Assembly: GCF_027744825.2 (NCBI RefSeq)
Contig: NW_026527089.1
Location: 62,001-126,000 of the forward strand
DNA: 64,000 bases
Direction: 5' to 3'
From: Synchiropus splendidus
Taxonomy: Eukaryota; Chordata; Actinopteri; Syngnathiformes; Callionymidae
The position numbers and the translations under genes are program-made. The notes under the pieces were generated by a model. It saw only the letters and a program-made list of their open reading frames with translations, was not told where the DNA came from and ran no database searches. Below, one piece after another: positions 47,002-60,161 of this stretch; the first letter of the stretch is position 1; every line of letters begins with the position of its first letter.

Positions 47002-50000
47002 GCACAATGCACAAAAACGCTTTTCAGCCTGAGATAAGGTGGGTTTCGGAACGCCAAACATAAAAGTGTTGATAACTTTCGAAAAACACTTCAGAGAGCT
47101 TAGATTTGATGTGCACCTACTAGAAAGACCCTTTCTGCTATAGTGGGAGGTTAAAATTTCATGTTCTGAAGCTTCCCTGAAAAGTTATGGCACAATGCGT
47201 AAAAACGCTTTTCAGCCTGAGATAAGGTGGGTTTCGGAACGCCAAACATAAAAGTGTTGATAACTTTGGAAAAACACTTCAGACAGTTTAGATTTGATGT
47301 GCCACTACTAGAAAGACCCTTTCTGCTATAGTGGGAGGTTAAAATTTCATGTTCTGAAGCTTTCCTGAAAAGTTATGGCACAATGCACAAAAACGCTTTT
47401 CAGCCTGAGATAAGGTGGGTTTCGGAACGCCAAACATAAAAGTGTTGATAACTTTTGAAAAACACTTCAGACAGCTTAGATTTGATGTGCAACTACTAGA
47501 AAGACCCTTTCTGCTATAGTGGGAGGTTAAAATTTCATGTTCTGAAGCTTCCCTGAAAAGTTATGGCACAATGCACAAAAACGCTTTTCAGCCTGAGATA
47601 AGGTGGGTTTCGGAACGCCAAACATAAAAGTGTTGATAACTTTGGAAAAACACTTCAGACAGTTTAGATTTGATGTGCAACTACTAGAAAGACCCTTTCT
47701 GCTATAGTGGGAGGTTAAAATTTCATGTTCTGAAGCTTTCCTGAAAAGTTATGGCACAATGCACAAAAACGCTTTTCAGCCTGAGATAAGGTGGGTTTCG
47801 GAACGCCAAACATAAAAGTGTTAATAACTTTGGAAAAACACTTCAGACAGTTTAGATTTGATGTGCAACTACTAGAAAGACCCTTTCTGCTATAGTGGGA
47901 GGTTAAAATTTCATGTTCTGAAGCTTCCCTGAAAAGTTATGGCACAATGCACAAAAACGCTTTTCAGCATGAGATAAGGTGGGTTTCGGAACGCCAAACA
48001 TAAAAGTGTTGATAACTTTCGAAAAACACTTCAGAGAGCTTAGATTTGATGTGCACCTACTAGAAAGACCCTTTCTGCTATAGTGGGAGGTTAAAATTTC
48101 ATGTTCTGAAGCTTCCCTGAAAAGTTATGGCACAATGCGTAAAAACGCTTTTCAGCCTGAGATAAGGTGGGTTTCGGAACGCCAAACATAAAAGTGTTGA
48201 TAACTTTGGAAAAACACTTCAGACAGTTTAGATTTGATGTGCAACTACTAGAAAGACCCTTTCTGCTATAGTGGGAGGTTAAAATTTCATGTTCTGAAGC
48301 TTTCCTGAAAAGTTATGGCACAATGCACAAAAACGCTTTTCAGCCTGAGATAAGGTGGGTTTCGGAACGCCAAACATAAAAGTGTTGATAACTTTCGAAA
48401 AACACTTCAGAGAGCTTAGATTTGATGTGCACCTATTAGAAAGACCCTTTCTGCTATAGTGGGAGGTTAAAATTTCATGTTCTGAAGCTTCCCTGAAAAG
48501 TTATGGCACAATGCGTAAAAACGCTTTTCAGCCTGAGATAAGGTGGGTTTCGGAACGCCAAACATAAAAGTGTTGATAACTTTGGAAAAACACTTCAGAC
48601 AGTTTAGATTTGATGTGCAACTACTAGAAAGACCCTTTCTGCTATAGTGGGAGGTTAAAATTTCATGTTCTGAAGCTTTCCTGAAAAGTTATGGCACAAT
48701 GCACAAAAACGCTTTTCAGCCTGAGATAAGGTGGGTTTCGGAACGCCAAACATAAAAGTGTTGATAACTTTTGAAAAACACTTCAGACAGCTTAGATTTG
48801 ATGTGCAACTACTAGAAAGACCCTTTCTGCTATAGTGGGAGGTTAAAATTTCATGTTCTGAAGCTTCCCTGAAAAGTTATGGCACAATGCACAAAAACGC
48901 TTTTCAGCCTGAGATAAGGTGGGTTTCGCAACGCCAAACATAAAAGTGTTGATAACTTTCGAAAAACACTTCAGACAGCTTAGATTTGATGTGCACCTAC
49001 TAGAAAGACCCTTTCTGCTATAGTGGGAGGTTAAAATTTCATGTTCTGAAGCTTCCCTGAAAAGTTATGGCACAATGCACAAAAACGCTTTTCAGCCTGA
49101 GATAAGGTGGGTTTCGGAACGCCAAACATAAAAGTGTTGATAACTTTTGAAAAACACTTCAGACAGCTTAGATTTGATGTGCAACTACTAGAAAGACCCT
49201 TTCTGCTATAGTGGGAGATTAAAATTTCATGTTCTGAAGCTTCCCTGAAAAGTTATGGCACAATGCACAAAAACGCTTTTCAGCCTGAGATAAGGTGGGT
49301 TTCGGAACGCCAAACATAAAAGTGTTAATAACTTTGGAAAAACACTTCAGACAGTTTAGATTTGATGTGCAACTACTAGAAAGACCCTTTCTGCTATAGT
49401 GGGAGGTTAAAATTTCATGTTCTGAAGCCTTCCTGAAAAGTTATGGCACAATGCACAAAAACGCTTTTCAGCCTGAGATAAGGTGGGTTTCGGAACGCCA
49501 AACATAAAAGTGTTGATAACTTTCGAAAAACACTTCAGAGAGCTTAGATTTGATGTGCACCTACTAGAAAGACCCTTTCTGCTATAGTGGGAGGTTAAAA
49601 TTTCATGTTCTGAAGCTTCCCTGAAAAGTTATGGCACAATGCGTAAAAACGCTTTTCAGCCTGAGATAAGGTGGGTTTCGGAACGCCAAACATAAAAGTG
49701 TTGATAACTTTGGAAAAACACTTCAGACAGTTTAGATTTGATGTGCAACTACTAGAAAGACCCTTTCTGCTATAGTGGGAGGTTAAAATTTCATGTTCTG
49801 AAGCTTTCCTGAAAAGTTATGGCACAATCCACAAAAACGCTTTTCAGCCTGAGATAAGGTGGGTTTCGGAACGCCAAACATAAAAGTGTTGATAACTTTT
49901 GAAAAACACTTCAGACAGCTTAGATTTGATGTGCAACTACTAGAAAGACCCTTTCTGCTATAGTGGGAGGTTAAAATTTCATGTTCTGAAGCTTCCCTGA

Positions 50001-50009
50001 AAAGTTATG
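47002..50009 (+). repeat. Distant copy of the 16-monomer block
   Basis: M251-M266 are collinear with M94-M109 and, apart from one missing A-B pair, with M137-M150. It shares D ending GCTTTCC and the GCACAATCC mark only with the block at 25570, which makes that one its nearest relative. Private changes include GCATGAG in M256 and TTCGCAAC in M261. Confidence 0.82.
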
Positions 50010-50949
50010 GCACAATGCACAAAAACGCTTTTCAGCCTGAGATAAGGTGGGTTTCGGAACGCCAAACATAAAAGTGTTGATAACTTTGGAAAAACACTTC
50101 AGACAGTTTAGATTTGATGTCCAACTACTAGAAAGACCCTTTCTGCTATAGTGGGAGGTTAAAATTTCATGTTCTGAAGCTTCCCTGAAAAGTTATGGCA
50201 CAATGCACAAAAACGCTTTTCAGCCTGAGATAAGGTGGGTTTCGGAACGCCAAACATAAAAGTGTTAATAACTTTGGAAAAACACTTCAGACAGTTTAGA
50301 TTTGATGTGCAACTACTAGAAAGACCCTTTCTGCTATAGTGGGAGGTTAAAATTTCATGTTCTGAAGCTTCCCTGAAAAGTTATGGCACAATGCACAAAA
50401 ACGCTTTTCAGCCTGAGATAAGGTGGGTTTCGGAACGCCAAACATAAAAGTGTTGATAACTTTCGAAAAACACTTCAGAGAGCTTAGATTTGATGTGCAC
50501 CTACTAGAAAGACCCTTTCTGCTATAGTGGGAGGTTAAAATTTCATGTTCTGAAGCTTCCCTGAAAAGTTATGGCACAATGCGTAAAAACGCTTTTCAGC
50601 CTGAGATAAGGTGGGTTTCGGAACGCCAAACATAAAAGTGTTGATAACTTTGGAAAAACACTTCAGACAGTTTAGATTTGATGTGCAACTACTAGAAAGA
50701 CCCTTTCTGCTATAGTGGGAGGTTAAAATTTCATGTTCTGAAGCTTCCCTGAAAAGTTATGGCACAATGCACAAAAACGCTTTTCAGCCTGAGATAAGGT
50801 GGGTTTCGGAACGCCAAACATAAAAGTGTTAATAACTTTGGAAAAACACTTCAGACAGTTTAGATTTGATGTGCAACTACTAGAAAGACCCTTTCTGCTA
50901 TAGTGGGAGGTTAAAATTTCATGTTCTGAAGCTTCCCTGAAAAGTTATG

Positions 50950-52077
50950 GCACAATGCACAAAAACGCTTTTCAGCCTGAGATAAGGTGGGTTTCGGAAC
51001 GCCAAACATAAAAGTGTTGATAACTTTCGAAAAACACTTCAGAGAGCTTAGATTTGATGTGCACCTACTAGAAAGACCCTTTCTGCTATAGTGGGAGGTT
51101 AAAATTTCATGTTCTGAAGCTTCCCTGAAAAGTTATGGCACAATGCGTAAAAACGCTTTTCAGCCTGAGATAAGGTGGGTTTCGGAACGCCAAACATAAA
51201 AGTGTTGATAACTTTGGAAAAACACTTCAGACAGTTTAGATTTGATGTGCCACTACTAGAAAGACCCTTTCTGCTATAGTGGGAGGTTAAAATTTCATGT
51301 TCTGAAGCTTTCCTGAAAAGTTATGGCACAATGCACAAAAACGCTTTTCAGCCTGAGATAAGGTGGGTTTCGGAACGCCAAACATAAAAGTGTTGATAAC
51401 TTTTGAAAAACACTTCAGACAGCTTAGATTTGATGTGCAACTACTAGAAAGACCCTTTCTGCTATAGTGGGAGGTTAAAATTTCATGTTCTGAAGCTTCC
51501 CTGAAAAGTTATGGCACAATGCACAAAAACGCTTTTCAGCCTGAGATAAGGTGGGTTTCGGAACGCCAAACATAAAAGTGTTGATAACTTTCGAAAAACA
51601 CTTCAGAGAGCTTAGATTTGATGTGCACCTACTAGAAAGACCCTTTCTGCTATAGTGGGAGGTTAAAATTTCATGTTCTGAAGCTTCCCTGAAAAGTTAT
51701 GGCACAATGCGTAAAAACGCTTTTCAGCCTGAGATAAGGTGGGTTTCGGAACGCCAAACATAAAAGTGTTGATAACTTTGGAAAAACACTTCAGACAGTT
51801 TAGATTTGATGTGCCACTACTAGAAAGACCCTTTCTGCTATAGTGGGAGGTTAAAATTTCATGTTCTGAAGCTTTCCTGAAAAGTTATGGCACAATGCAC
51901 AAAAACGCTTTTCAGCCTGAGATAAGGTGGGTTTCGGAACGCCAAACATAAAAGTGTTGATAACTTTTGAAAAACACTTCAGACAGCTTAGATTTGATGT
52001 GCAACTACTAGAAAGACCCTTTCTGCTATAGTGGGAGGTTAAAATTTCATGTTCTGAAGCTTCCCTGAAAAGTTATG
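50950..52077 (+). repeat. Tandem trimer A-B-C, period 564 bp
   Basis: M272-M274 and M275-M277 are two copies of A, B (with the rare C at 114) and C. The following D (ending GCTTTCC), E and A (T at 119) continue as in the blocks at 25570 and 47002, so the trimer looks like a small local duplication within a relative of those blocks. Confidence 0.8.
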
Positions 52078-53957
52078 GCACAATGCACAAAAACGCTTTT
52101 CAGCCTGAGATAAGGTGGGTTTCGGAACGCCAAACATAAAAGTGTTGATAACTTTGGAAAAACACTTCAGACAGTTTAGATTTGATGTGCAACTACTAGA
52201 AAGACCCTTTCTGCTATAGTGGGAGGTTAAAATTTCATGTTCTGAAGCTTTCCTGAAAAGTTATGGCACAATGCACAAAAACGCTTTTCAGCCTGAGATA
52301 AGGTGGGTTTCGGAACGCCAAACATAAAAGTGTTAATAACTTTGGAAAAACACTTCAGACAGTTTAGATTTGATGTGCAACTACTAGAAAGACCCTTTCT
52401 GCTATAGTGGGAGGTTAAAATTTCATGTTCTGAAGCTTCCCTGAAAAGTTATGGCACAATGCACAAAAACGCTTTTCAGCCTGAGATAAGGTGGGTTTCG
52501 GAACGCCAAACATAAAAGTGTTGATAACTTTCGAAAAACACTTCAGAGAGCTTAGATTTGATGTGCACCTATTAGAAAGACCCTTTCTGCTATAGTGGGA
52601 GGTTAAAATTTCATGTTCTGAAGCTTCCCTGAAAAGTTATGGCACAATGCGTAAAAACGCTTTTCAGCCTGAGATAAGGTGGGTTTCGGAACGCCAAACA
52701 TAAAAGTGTTGATAACTTTGGAAAAACACTTCAGACAGTTTAGATTTGATGTGCAACTACTAGAAAGACCCTTTCTGCTATAGTGGGAGGTTAAAATTTC
52801 ATGTTCTGAAGCTTTCCTGAAAAGTTATGGCACAATGCACAAAAACGCTTTTCAGCCTGAGATAAGGTGGGTTTCGGAACGCCAAACATAAAAGTGTTGA
52901 TAACTTTTGAAAAACACTTCAGACAGCTTAGATTTGATGTGCAACTACTAGAAAGACCCTTTCTGCTATAGTGGGAGGTTAAAATTTCATGTTCTGAAGC
53001 TTCCCTGAAAAGTTATGGCACAATGCACAAAAACGCTTTTCAGCCTGAGATAAGGTGGGTTTCGGAACGCCAAACATAAAAGTGTTGATAACTTTCGAAA
53101 AACACTTCAGACAGCTTAGATTTGATGTGCACCTACTAGAAAGACCCTTTCTGCTATAGTGGGAGGTTAAAATTTCATGTTCTGAAGCTTCCCTGAAAAG
53201 TTATGGCACAATGCACAAAAACGCTTTTCAGCCTGAGATAAGGTGGGTTTCGGAACGCCAAACATAAAAGTGTTGATAACTTTTGAAAAACACTTCAGAC
53301 AGCTTAGATTTGATGTGCAACTACTAGAAAGACCCTTTCTGCTATAGTGGGAGGTTAAAATTTCATGTTCTGAAGCTTCCCTGAAAAGTTATGGCACAAT
53401 GCGTAAAAACGCTTTTCAGCCTGAGATAAGGTGGGTTTCGGAACGCCAAACATGAAAGTGTTGATAACTTTGGAAAAACACTTCAGACAGTTTAGATTTG
53501 ATGTGCAACTACTAGAAAGACCCTTTCTGCTATAGTGGGAGGTTAAAATTTCATGTTCTGAAGCTTTCCTGAAAAGTTATGGCACAATGCACAAAAACGC
53601 TTTTCAGCCTGAGATAAGGTGGGTTTCGGAACGCCAAACATAAAAGTGTTGATAACTTTTGAAAAACACTTCAGACAGCTTAGATTTGATGTGCAACTAC
53701 TAGAAAGACCCTTTCTGCTATAGTTGGAGGTTAAAATTTCATGTTCTGAAGCTTCCCTGAAAAGTTATGGCACAATGCACAAAAACGCTTTTCAGCCTGA
53801 GATAAGGTGGGTTTCGGAACGCCAAACATAAAAGTGTTGATAACTTTTGAAAAACACTTCAGACAGCTTAGATTTGATGTGCAACTACTAGAAAGACCCT
53901 TTCTGCTATAGTGGGAGGTTAAAATTTCATGTTCTGAAGCTTCCCTGAAAAGTTATG

Positions 53958-56900
53958 GCACAATGCACGAAAACGCTTTTCAGCCTGAGATAAGGTGGGT
54001 TTCGGAACGCCAAACATAAAAGTGTTAATAACTTTGGAAAAACACTTCAGACAGTTTAGATTTGATGTGCAACTACTAGAAAGACGCTTTCTGCTATAGT
54101 GGGAGGTTAAAATTTCATGTTCTGAAGCCTTCCTGAAAAGTTATGGCACAATGCACAAAAACGCTTTTCAGCCTGAGATAAGGTGGGTTTCGGAACGCCA
54201 AACATAAAAGTGTTGATAACTTTCGAAAAACACTTCAGAGAGCTTAGATTTGATGTGCACCTACTAGAAAGACCCTTTCTGCTATAGTGGGAGGTTAAAA
54301 TTTCATGTTCTGAAGCTTCCCTGAAAAGTTATGGCACAATGCGTAAAAACGCTTTTCAGCCTGAGATAAGGTGGGTTTCGGAACGCCAAACATAAAAGTG
54401 TTGATAACTTTGGAAAAACACTTCAGACAGTTTAGATTTGATGTGCAACTACTAGAAAGACCCTTTCTGCTATAGTGGGAGGTTAAAATTTCATGTTCTG
54501 AAGCTTTCCTGAAAAGTTATGGCACAATGCACAAAAACGCTTTTCAGCCTGAGATAAGGTGGGTTTCGGAACGCCAAACATAAAAGTGTTGATAACTTTT
54601 GAAAAACACTTCAGACAGCTTAGATTTGATGTGCAACTACTAGAAAGACCCTTTCTGCTATAGTGGGAGGTTAAAATTTCATGTTCTGAAGCTTTCCTGA
54701 AAAGTTATGGCACAATGCACAAAAACGCTTTTCAGCCTGAGATAAGGTGGGTTTCGGAACGCCAAACATAAAAGTGTTGATAACTTTTGAAAAACACTTC
54801 AGACAGCTTAGATTTGATGTGCAACTACTAGAAAGACCCTTTCTGCTATAGTGGGAGGTTAAAATTTCATGTTCTGAAGCTTCCCTGAAAAGTTATGGCA
54901 CAATGCACAAAAACGCTTTTCAGCCTGAGATAAGGTGGGTTTCGGAACGCCAAACATAAAAGTGTTGATAACTTTCGAAAAACACTTCAGACAGCTTAGA
55001 TTTGATGTGCACCTACTAGAAAGACCCTTTCTGCTATAGTGGGAGGTTAAAATTTCATGTTCTGAAGCTTCCCTGAAAAGTTATGGCACAATGCACAAAA
55101 ACGCTTTTCAGCCTGAGATAAGGTGGGTTTCGGAACGCCAAACATAAAAGTGTTGATAACTTTTGAAAAACACTTCAGACAGCTTAGATTTGATGTGCAA
55201 CTACTAGAAAGACCCTTTCTGCTATAGTGGGAGGTTAAAATTTCATGTTCTGAAGCTTCCCTGAAAAGTTATGGCACAATGCACAAAAACGCTTTTCAGC
55301 CTGAGATAAGGTGGGTTTCGGAACGCCAAACATAAAAGTGTTAATAACTTTGGAAAAACACTTCAGACAGTTTAGATTTGATGTGCAACTACTAGAAAGA
55401 CCCTTTCTGCTATAGTGGGAGGTTAAAATTTCATGTTCTGAAGCCTTCCTGAAAAGTTATGGCACAATGCACAAAAACGCTTTTCAGCCTGAGATAAGGT
55501 GGGTTTCGGAACGCCAAACATAAAAGTGTTGATAACTTTCGAAAAACACTTCAGAGAGCTTAGATTTGATGTGCACCTACTAGAAAGACCCTTTCTGCTA
55601 TAGTGGGAGGTTAAAATTTCATGTTCTGAAGCTTCCCTGAAAAGTTATGGCACAATGCGTAAAAACGCTTTTCAGCCTGGGATAAGGTGGGTTTCGGAAC
55701 GCCAAACATAAAAGTGTTGATAACTTTGGAAAAACACTTCAGACAGTTTAGATTTGATGTGCAACTACTAGAAAGACCCTTTCTGCTATAGTGGGAGGTT
55801 AAAATTTCATGTTCTGAAGCTTTCCTGAAAAGTTATGGCACAATGCACAAAAACGCTTTTCAGCCTGAGATAAGGTGGGTTTCGGAACGCCAAACATAAA
55901 AGTGTTGATAACTTTTGAAAAACACTTCAGACAGCTTAGATTTGATGTGCAACTACTAGAAAGACCCTTTCTGCTATAGTGGGAGGTTAAAATTTCATGT
56001 TCTGAAGCTTCCCTGAAAAGTTATGGCACAATGCACAAAAACGCTTTTCAGCCTGAGATAAGGTGGGTTTCGGAACGCCAAACATAAAAGTGTTGATAAC
56101 TTTGGAAAAACACTTCAGACAGTTTAGATTTGATGTGCAACTACTAGAAAGACCCTTTCTGCTATAGTGGGAGGTTAAAATTTCATGTTCTGAAGCTTCC
56201 CTGAAAAGTTATGGCACAATGCACAAAAACGCTTTTCAGCCTGAGATAAGGTGGGTTTCGGAACGCCAAACATAAAAGTGTTAATAACTTTGGAAAAACA
56301 CTTCAGACAGTTTAGATTTGATGTGCAACTACTAGAAAGACCCTTTCTGCTATAGTGGGAGGTTAAAATTTCATGTTCTGAAGCTTCCCTGAAAAGTTAT
56401 GGCACAATGCACGAAAACGCTTTTCAGCCTGAGATAAGGTGGGTTTCGGAACGCCAAACATAAAAGTGTTAATAACTTTGGAAAAACACTTCAGACAGTT
56501 TAGATTTGATGTGCAACTACTAGAAAGACGCTTTCTGCTATAGTGGGAGGTTAAAATTTCATGTTCTGAAGCCTTCCTGAAAAGTTATGGCACAATGCAC
56601 AAAAACGCTTTTCAGCCTGAGATAAGGTGGGTTTCGGAACGCCAAACATAAAAGTGTTGATAACTTTCGAAAAACACTTCAGAGAGCTTAGATTTGATGT
56701 GCACCTACTAGAAAGACCCTTTCTGCTATAGTGGGAGGTTAAAATTTCATGTTCTGAAGCTTCCCTGAAAAGTTATGGCACAATGCGTAAAAACGCTTTT
56801 CAGCCTGAGATAAGGTGGGTTTCGGAACGCCAAACATAAAAGTGTTGATAACTTTGGAAAAACACTTCAGACAGTTTAGATTTGATGTGCAACTACTAGA

Positions 56901-58845
56901 AAGACCCTTTCTGCTATAGTGGGAGGTTAAAATTTCATGTTCTGAAGCTTTCCTGAAAAGTTATGGCACAATGCACAAAAACGCTTTTCAGCCTGAGATA
57001 AGGTGGGTTTCGGAACGCCAAACATAAAAGTGTTGATAACTTTTGAAAAACACTTCAGACAGCTTAGATTTGATGTGCAACTACTAGAAAGACCCTTTCT
57101 GCTATAGTGGGAGGTTAAAATTTCATGTTCTGAAGCTTTCCTGAAAAGTTATGGCACAATGCACAAAAACGCTTTTCAGCCTGAGATAAGGTGGGTTTCG
57201 GAACGCCAAACATAAAAGTGTTGATAACTTTTGAAAAACACTTCAGACAGCTTAGATTTGATGTGCAACTACTAGAAAGACCCTTTCTGCTATAGTGGGA
57301 GGTTAAAATTTCATGTTCTGAAGCTTCCCTGAAAAGTTATGGCACAATGCACAAAAACGCTTTTCAGCCTGAGATAAGGTGGGTTTCGGAACGCCAAACA
57401 TAAAAGTGTTGATAACTTTCGAAAAACACTTCAGACAGCTTAGATTTGATGTGCACCTACTAGAAAGACCCTTTCTGCTATAGTGGGAGGTTAAAATTTC
57501 ATGTTCTGAAGCTTCCCTGAAAAGTTATGGCACAATGCACAAAAACGCTTTTCAGCCTGAGATAAGGTGGGTTTCGGAACGCCAAACATAAAAGTGTTGA
57601 TAACTTTTGAAAAACACTTCAGACAGCTTAGATTTGATGTGCAACTACTAGAAAGACCCTTTCTGCTATAGTGGGAGGTTAAAATTTCATGTTCTGAAGC
57701 TTCCCTGAAAAGTTATGGCACAATGCACAAAAACGCTTTTCAGCCTGAGATAAGGTGGGTTTCGGAACGCCAAACATAAAAGTGTTAATAACTTTGGAAA
57801 AACACTTCAGACAGTTTAGATTTGATGTGCAACTACTAGAAAGACCCTTTCTGCTATAGTGGGAGGTTAAAATTTCATGTTCTGAAGCCTTCCTGAAAAG
57901 TTATGGCACAATGCACAAAAACGCTTTTCAGCCTGAGATAAGGTGGGTTTCGGAACGCCAAACATAAAAGTGTTGATAACTTTCGAAAAACACTTCAGAG
58001 AGCTTAGATTTGATGTGCACCTACTAGAAAGACCCTTTCTGCTATAGTGGGAGGTTAAAATTTCATGTTCTGAAGCTTCCCTGAAAAGTTATGGCACAAT
58101 GCGTAAAAACGCTTTTCAGCCTGGGATAAGGTGGGTTTCGGAACGCCAAACATAAAAGTGTTGATAACTTTGGAAAAACACTTCAGACAGTTTAGATTTG
58201 ATGTGCAACTACTAGAAAGACCCTTTCTGCTATAGTGGGAGGTTAAAATTTCATGTTCTGAAGCTTTCCTGAAAAGTTATGGCACAATGCACAAAAACGC
58301 TTTTCAGCCTGAGATAAGGTGGGTTTCGGAACGCCAAACATAAAAGTGTTGATAACTTTTGAAAAACACTTCAGACAGCTTAGATTTGATGTGCAACTAC
58401 TAGAAAGACCCTTTCTGCTATAGTGGGAGGTTAAAATTTCATGTTCTGAAGCTTCCCTGAAAAGTTATGGCACAATGCACAAAAACGCTTTTCAGCCTGA
58501 GATAAGGTGGGTTTCGGAACGCCAAACATAAAAGTGTTGATAACTTTGGAAAAACACTTCAGACAGTTTAGATTTGATGTGCAACTACTAGAAAGACCCT
58601 TTCTGCTATAGTGGGAGGTTAAAATTTCATGTTCTGAAGCTTCCCTGAAAAGTTATGGCACAATGCACAAAAACGCTTTTCAGCCTGAGATAAGGTGGGT
58701 TTCGGAACGCCAAACATAAAAGTGTTAATAACTTTGGAAAAACACTTCAGACAGTTTAGATTTGATGTGCAACTACTAGAAAGACCCTTTCTGCTATAGT
58801 GGGAGGTTAAAATTTCATGTTCTGAAGCTTCCCTGAAAAGTTATG
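53958..58845 (+). repeat. Tandem 13-mer pair, period 2444 bp
   Basis: M288-M300 (53958-56401) and M301-M313 (56402-58845) run E, A, B, C, C, F, C, E, A, B, C, D, E. Both copies share E with CACGAAA, GACGCTTT and the GCC ending, and a B unit with CTGGGAT. That last change is at 55680 and 58124, exactly 2444 bp apart, and I see it nowhere else. This supports a recent direct duplication. Confidence 0.88.
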
Positions 58846-59033
58846 GCACAATGCACAAAAACGCTTTTCAGCCTGAGATAAGGTGGGTTTCGGAACGCCA
58901 AACATAAAAGTGTTGATAACTTTCGAAAAACACTTCAGAGAGCTTAGATTTGATGTGCACCTACTAGAAAGACCCTTTCTGCTATAGTGGGAGGTTAAAA
59001 TTTCATGTTCTGAAGCTTCCCTGAAAAGTTATG

Positions 59034-59221
59034 GCACAATGCGTAAAAACGCTTTTCAGCCTGAGATAAGGTGGGTTTCGGAACGCCAAACATAAAAGTG
59101 TTAATAACTTTGGAAAAACACTTCAGACAGTTTAGATTTGATGTGCAACTACTAGAAAGACCCTTTCTGCTATAGTGGGAGGTTAAAATTTCATGTTCTG
59201 AAGCTTCCCTGAAAAGTTATG
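59034..59221 (+). repeat. B/E hybrid monomer M315, unique in the window
   Basis: This unit has the B mark (GT at 10-11) together with the E mark (A at 70). No other complete unit combines them. It is followed by A, the normal successor of E. The arrangement fits one crossover between B and E that removed the C and D units between them (three monomer lengths, 564 bp, in total). Because it is single-copy here, it is probably one of the younger events. Confidence 0.8.
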
Positions 59222-60161
59222 GCACAATGCACAAAAACGCTTTTCAGCCTGAGATAAGGTGGGTTTCGGAACGCCAAACATAAAAGTGTTGATAACTTTC
59301 GAAAAACACTTCAGAGAGCTTAGATTTGATGTGCACCTACTAGAAAGACCCTTTCTGCTATAGTGGGAGGTTAAAATTTCATGTTCTGAAGCTTCCCTGA
59401 AAAGTTATGGCACAATGCGTAAAAACGCTTTTCAGCCTGAGATAAGGTGGGTTTCGGAACGCCAAACATAAAAGTGTTGATAACTTTGGAAAAACACTTC
59501 AGACAGTTTAGATTTGATGTGCAACTACTAGAAAGACCCTTTCTGCTATAGTGGGAGGTTAAAATTTCATGTTCTGAAGCTTTCCTGAAAAGTTATGGCA
59601 CAATGCACAAAAACGCTTTTCAGCCTGAGATAAGGTGGGTTTCGGAACGCCAAACATAAAAGTGTTGATAACTTTCGAAAAACACTTCAGAGAGCTTAGA
59701 TTTGATGTGCACCTATTAGAAAGACCCTTTCTGCTGTAGTGGGAGGTTAAAATTTCATGTTCTGAAGCTTCCCTGAAAAGTTATGGCACAATGCGTAAAA
59801 ACGCTTTTCAGCCTGAGATAAGGTGGGTTTCGGAACGCCAAACATAAAAGTGTTGATAACTTTGGAAAAACACTTCAGACAGTTTAGATTTGATGTGCAA
59901 CTACTAGAAAGACCCTTTCTGCTATAGTGGGAGGTTAAAATTTCATGTTCTGAAGCTTTCCTGAAAAGTTATGGCACAATGCACAAAAACGCTTTTCAGC
60001 CTGAGATAAGGTGGGTTTCGGAACGCCAAACATAAAAGTGTTGATAACTTTTGAAAAACACTTCAGACAGCTTAGATTTGATGTGCAACTACTAGAAAGA
60101 CCCTTTCTGCTATAGTGGGAGGTTAAAATTTCATGTTCTGAAGCTTCCCTGAAAAGTTATG

